Positions 6,766 to 8,774 of a stretch of DNA of 8,774 nucleotides are shown here, piece after piece. Below the pieces are notes generated by a model. The model was not told where the DNA came from. It saw only the letters and a program-made list of their open reading frames with translations, and did not search any database. Location: assembly GCA_964346475.1 (NCBI GenBank), contig CAYFUM010000043.1:1-8774 (forward strand), read 5' to 3'. A program made the position numbers and the translations under genes. Numbering within the stretch: the stretch's first letter is position 1; each line of letters begins with the position of its first letter. The stretch is from DTU036 sp964346475. GTDB taxonomy: Bacteria > Bacillota > Clostridia > Peptostreptococcales > Acidaminobacteraceae.

Positions 6766-6878
6766 GTGCAAGAGTCTAAGCTATCGATACACCTGGCCCA
6801 CTGGCAATGGATGCTATGCCGGGAAAATACTGGTTTCCGCTCGCAGACCGCGCAGCGAAGGAATATCTAGGAGGAACC
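6766..6878. promoter_or_regulatory. Divergent intergenic region between the TorD-like gene and the tat operon
   Basis: This 113-bp stretch must hold promoters for both flanking operons. Visible elements are the 8-bp palindrome TATCGATA (6782-6789), 17 nt upstream of the chaperone ATG, and a 5-bp inverted repeat GGAAA/TTTCC (6822-6826 and 6834-6838). I cannot place convincing -35/-10 pairs. An in-frame ATG at 6807 lies in this region but has no ribosome binding site. Confidence 0.4.
6869..6874 (+). promoter_or_regulatory. Ribosome binding site selecting the GTG at 6879
   Basis: AGGAGG, the strongest Shine-Dalgarno sequence on this strand, lies 4 nt before GTG 6879. The spacing is slightly short. 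It argues against the longer frame starting at ATG 6807, which has no such site. Confidence 0.65.
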
Positions 6879-7160
6879 GTGGCTAGACGGAAAGACGACC
6901 CCGCAGAAATGCAGAGAATGCGTGATTGGTTACGGGTCGCGGCAACCGAAATTGGAGTCTCAGAGGAAGACTACGCACCTCTTGAGGCATCCCTGCTGGC
7001 ATTGACAGGCGTGACCGCACACAAGGCCTCAAGGCCGGGGACTCCTCTGACAACGTTTATTCTAGGCGTCGCTGCCGCGCGTGGTGGGGACACAAATCTC
7101 AACATCGAACGTCTGACAATCTTGGCCGAGGAATTCAGCCCAGAAACACCCCAGAACTAA
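6879..7160 (+). CDS. DUF6457-type small protein heading the tat operon
   Basis: A 93-residue protein from the GTG at 6879 (117 residues if ATG 6807 is used). The recognisable part is MRDWLRVAATEIGV, then a helix ending in ALTGVTAHKASRPGTPLTTFILGVAAARGG. This matches the small actinobacterial DUF6457 pattern: a WL-A-LG start, then a helix with a LA..VAH...R...PLTTFL.G.A motif. From memory, this domain is often found beside or fused to molybdenum-cofactor genes such as MobA-like nucleotidyltransferases or fdhD. If that recollection is right, it suits a locus built around a molybdoenzyme. No catalytic residues are evident. It ends 10 nt before tatB, so it is almost certainly co-transcribed with tatBAC. 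Confidence 0.7.
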   Translation: MARRKDDPAEMQRMRDWLRVAATEIGVSEEDYAPLEASLLALTGVTAHKASRPGTPLTTFILGVAAARGGDTNLNIERLTILAEEFSPETPQN

Positions 7161-7170
7161 AGGCTCCGCC

Positions 7171-7563
7171 ATGTTTGGGATCACCGGCGGAGAGATGCTG
7201 CTGCTTCTTTTCGTGATCGTGGTCTTCCTGGGTCCGAAAGGACTCAAGCAGGCGGTTGATGCGTTCAAGAAAGTCGTTGCGTGGGGGCGGTCCGCCAGCA
7301 CCCGTCTCCGCGAGGACTCCCAGATCAACCTGGGTGATATGGGACTTTCAGAACTCGATCTAAGCGACCTTGATCTGAAACAATACGATCCACGTGAAAT
7401 AGTGCGTCAGGCAGTTCGCGAAGAAATGGAGGCGTGGATGAACGCGACGAAGCAGCAGCCAAGCCCCATTACACAGGACGCAGCACCCAAAGAGAACCCC
7501 ACTGAGAAGGTACAGTCAGAAGCAGAAGAGCCCCCTCGTTCTGAAGGACCTCCCGCCAGCTAG
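7171..7563 (+). CDS. tatB: TatB, Sec-independent translocase component
   Basis: A 130-residue membrane protein that, with TatC, forms the receptor for twin-arginine signal peptides. It begins MFGITGGEMLLLLFVIVVF, with the transmembrane helix at about residues 6-20 and the TatB-typical glutamate E8. FLGPKGLKQA forms the hinge, followed by a long amphipathic helix (about 24-50). The usual LP of the hinge is LK here. Residues about 60-80 (ELDLSDLDLKQYDPREIVRQ) are a conserved segment typical of actinobacterial TatB. The last 45 residues are a disordered Pro/Glu/Gln-rich tail. AAAGG (7159-7163) lies 7 nt before the ATG. It sits 10 nt after the DUF6457 gene and 12 nt before tatA. Confidence 0.88.
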   Translation: MFGITGGEMLLLLFVIVVFLGPKGLKQAVDAFKKVVAWGRSASTRLREDSQINLGDMGLSELDLSDLDLKQYDPREIVRQAVREEMEAWMNATKQQPSPITQDAAPKENPTEKVQSEAEEPPRSEGPPAS

Positions 7564-7566
7564 GAG
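7562..7566 (+). promoter_or_regulatory. Ribosome binding site of tatA (fixes the start)
   Basis: AGGAG overlapping the tatB TAG stop, 9 nt before ATG 7576. An in-frame TTG at 7567 abuts it and cannot be served by it, so ATG 7576 is the better start. Confidence 0.65.
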
Positions 7567-7575
7567 TTGGTACTT

Positions 7576-7854
7576 ATGAAACCAAGCCACATCATCGTTC
7601 TGGTAATAGTCATTCTGGTCGTCTTCGGCGCGTCAAAATTGCCTGAGATTGCCAAGTCAATCGGGCAATCCGCCAAGATCCTAAAGAAGGAAATGCGTGA
7701 GCTAAACGATGACGGGGGGACGCCAGGCGCAACCGGAGACGCCAACGCAGCACAAAACCAAGTGCCTTATCAGAACCCCTCGCCAACGAACCAACAGCAG
7801 CAAACAGGACCCTCTGGTGGTAACCAGCAGGGTCAGTCAGACCCTCCCGCGTAG
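7576..7854 (+). CDS. tatA: TatA, Sec-independent translocase pore component
   Basis: A 92-residue protein that oligomerises to open the Tat conduit. MKPSHIIVLVIVILVVFGASKLPEIA shows the short N-terminal transmembrane helix (about 5-17). It is followed by the FG hinge and the LP motif, then the amphipathic helix SIGQSAKILKKEMREL (27-42), with the conserved G and lysine-rich face. After residue 45 the protein becomes a low-complexity Asn/Gln/Pro/Gly tail with a QQQQ run. The short helix and LP distinguish it from the preceding TatB. It lies 12 nt after tatB and 30 nt before tatC. Confidence 0.9.
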   Translation: MKPSHIIVLVIVILVVFGASKLPEIAKSIGQSAKILKKEMRELNDDGGTPGATGDANAAQNQVPYQNPSPTNQQQQTGPSGGNQQGQSDPPA

Positions 7855-7884
7855 GGCAAGGCAAACTGAACTAACGGGCACGTA

Positions 7885-8712
7885 ATGCAAGAAGGGGCTG
7901 ACTTGAACGAAGAAGCCAGTTCGCCTTCATCCGCTAAGAAACGTAAGAAGGCTGCCAACCCAGAGCGCCGCATGACGGTTATCGCGCATCTTCTTGAGTT
8001 GCGCAAGCGGCTGATCTATGCGGTTGTTGGCGTGGGGGTAGCCTCAATTTTGGGCTGGTATCTCACGCCTTTCGTCACGGACTTCATTCAAACACCTCTG
8101 CAGGCCATCGAGGGTGCTGACGCCCAGTTGAACTTCCAAACTTTGGGTGGGGCGTTCGACCTGCGTATGCGCCTGGCACTGTGGATTGGGACTATCATCG
8201 CCAGTCCCTGGTGGATTCTCCAGATCGGGCTGTTCGTGTGGCCCGGGCTTAAGCGCTCCGAACGCCTTTACGCTCTCACCTTCGGATTGGTGGGGGTTTT
8301 TCTGTTCCTGGGCGGAGCCTATGCGGGGTTAATGTTCGCCCCTCACGCTGTTCAGATCCTTCTTTCTTTCGTGCCCGAACAAGCCGCGGTTCTGTTACGA
8401 GCCGACTCCTACATCAACTTCTACATCGCGCTCATAACCGCCTTCGGTATCTCCTTCCTAATTCCGGAGATCCTGGTTGCACTCAGCTTTGCCGGCGTTA
8501 TCACCTACAAAGGAATGTTGAGGGCCTGGCGCTGGGCGGTCGTTATTAGCTTCGCGTTTGCGGCGTTCGCCAATCCGATTCCCAACCCAATACCGATGAC
8601 GATTCAGGCAATAGTCCTTATAGCGCTGTACTTCCTTGCCGTGCTTGTTGCGTACTTGCAAACCAGGTGGAAGCAGAAGAAGGAGCGCGAGAAAACCTTG
8701 ACGGAACCCTGA
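7885..8712 (+). CDS. tatC: TatC, Sec-independent translocase receptor
   Basis: A 275-residue polytopic protein that recognises the RR motif of Tat signals such as that of DmsA. A charged N-terminal extension (1-30) precedes the family motif HLLELRKRL (35-43). Six hydrophobic segments follow, at about 43-60, 94-120, 129-153, 180-205, 212-229 and 236-257. FVWPGLKRSER (117-127) matches the conserved F-xPGL-xxE cytoplasmic loop. Three acidic positions usual in the family appear changed: L192 in FLIP where most have FExP (an E occurs at 195), N234 in the NPIPNP loop where the family has Asp, and F250 in ALYF where a Glu is common. The start is ATG 7885; TTG 7903 is an alternative with a better upstream GAAGGGG. 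It is the last recognisable gene of the operon. Confidence 0.93.
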   Translation: MQEGADLNEEASSPSSAKKRKKAANPERRMTVIAHLLELRKRLIYAVVGVGVASILGWYLTPFVTDFIQTPLQAIEGADAQLNFQTLGGAFDLRMRLALWIGTIIASPWWILQIGLFVWPGLKRSERLYALTFGLVGVFLFLGGAYAGLMFAPHAVQILLSFVPEQAAVLLRADSYINFYIALITAFGISFLIPEILVALSFAGVITYKGMLRAWRWAVVISFAFAAFANPIPNPIPMTIQAIVLIALYFLAVLVAYLQTRWKQKKEREKTLTEP

Positions 8713-8719
8713 GGCCCCG

Positions 8720-8736
8720 TTTGCGCCGTTCGCAAA
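8720..8736 (+). other. Inverted repeat just downstream of tatC
   Basis: TTTGCG (8720-8725) and CGCAAA (8731-8736) form a 6-bp stem with a 5-nt loop, 8 nt after the tatC stop. No T-run follows immediately (the next T-run is at 8760-8765), so it is a weak terminator candidate or a 3'-end stabilising hairpin. The window ends before any downstream gene can be confirmed. Confidence 0.35.
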
Positions 8737-8774
8737 ATCACGATGCGTAAGTTGTCCCCTTTTTTCGGCGGACT

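Noticed and set aside
6807..6878. Upstream ATG for the DUF6457 gene
   Set aside because: No Shine-Dalgarno before 6807, while AGGAGG precedes GTG 6879 and the family domain starts after it.
7062..7328. Minus-strand frame across the DUF6457-tatB junction
   Set aside because: Shadow of two coherent plus-strand genes with ribosome binding sites.
8743..8774. ATG at 8743 opening a frame MRKLSPFFGG to the right edge
   Set aside because: Only 10 codons, no ribosome binding site and no recognisable family. It could be the next gene but cannot be supported.
1..8774. CRISPR array, tRNA, rRNA, IS element, phage or defence genes
   Set aside because: No regularly spaced repeats, cloverleaf-like sequence, transposase or terminal inverted repeats were seen; the window is filled by respiratory and Tat genes.

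Overview
The window is an 8.8-kb piece of a mid-to-high GC bacterial chromosome. The Tat components (TatB with its conserved C-terminal actinobacterial-style segment, TatA, TatC), the DUF6457-type small protein and the GTG/TTG starts point to an actinobacterium. A host-associated Actinomycetaceae-like anaerobe or facultative anaerobe is my guess, but the genus cannot be fixed from sequence alone. No tRNA, rRNA, CRISPR array, insertion sequence or phage gene is visible.

Left half (minus strand, 5259 down to 98): a tightly packed anaerobic respiration operon, dmsA-dmsB-dmsC plus a fourth gene for a cytoplasmic two-cluster ferredoxin-like protein with a C-terminal zinc-ribbon-like CxxC pair. DmsA carries a perfect twin-arginine signal. 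DmsB carries four intact [4Fe-4S] motifs. DmsC is an eight-helix quinol-oxidising anchor. Junctions are 12 nt, a 1-nt TAATG overlap, and 6 nt. At the extreme left, the first 13 codons of another minus-strand gene resemble the start of a PfkB-family sugar kinase.

Middle (5260-6765): a 250-bp divergent control region separates dmsA from a TetR-family regulator gene on the plus strand. This region holds several inverted repeats and a potentially switchable dmsA leader. The tetR gene overlaps tail-to-tail by 23 bp with a minus-strand TorD/DmsD-family chaperone gene.

Right half (plus strand, 6879-8712): a second operon, DUF6457-tatB-tatA-tatC, encodes a complete Tat translocase. The two halves fit together functionally. 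The chaperone would guard the DmsA signal peptide and help cofactor loading, the Tat translocase would export the folded DmsA-DmsB dimer, DmsC would anchor it and feed it menaquinol electrons, and the TetR protein probably controls the set. The locus therefore looks like a self-contained sulfoxide/N-oxide respiration module carrying its own export machine.

The most unusual details are the Glu in place of one cysteine ligand in the accessory ferredoxin, a TatC lacking several otherwise conserved acidic residues, and the dmsA leader whose alternative hairpins could expose or mask the ribosome binding site.
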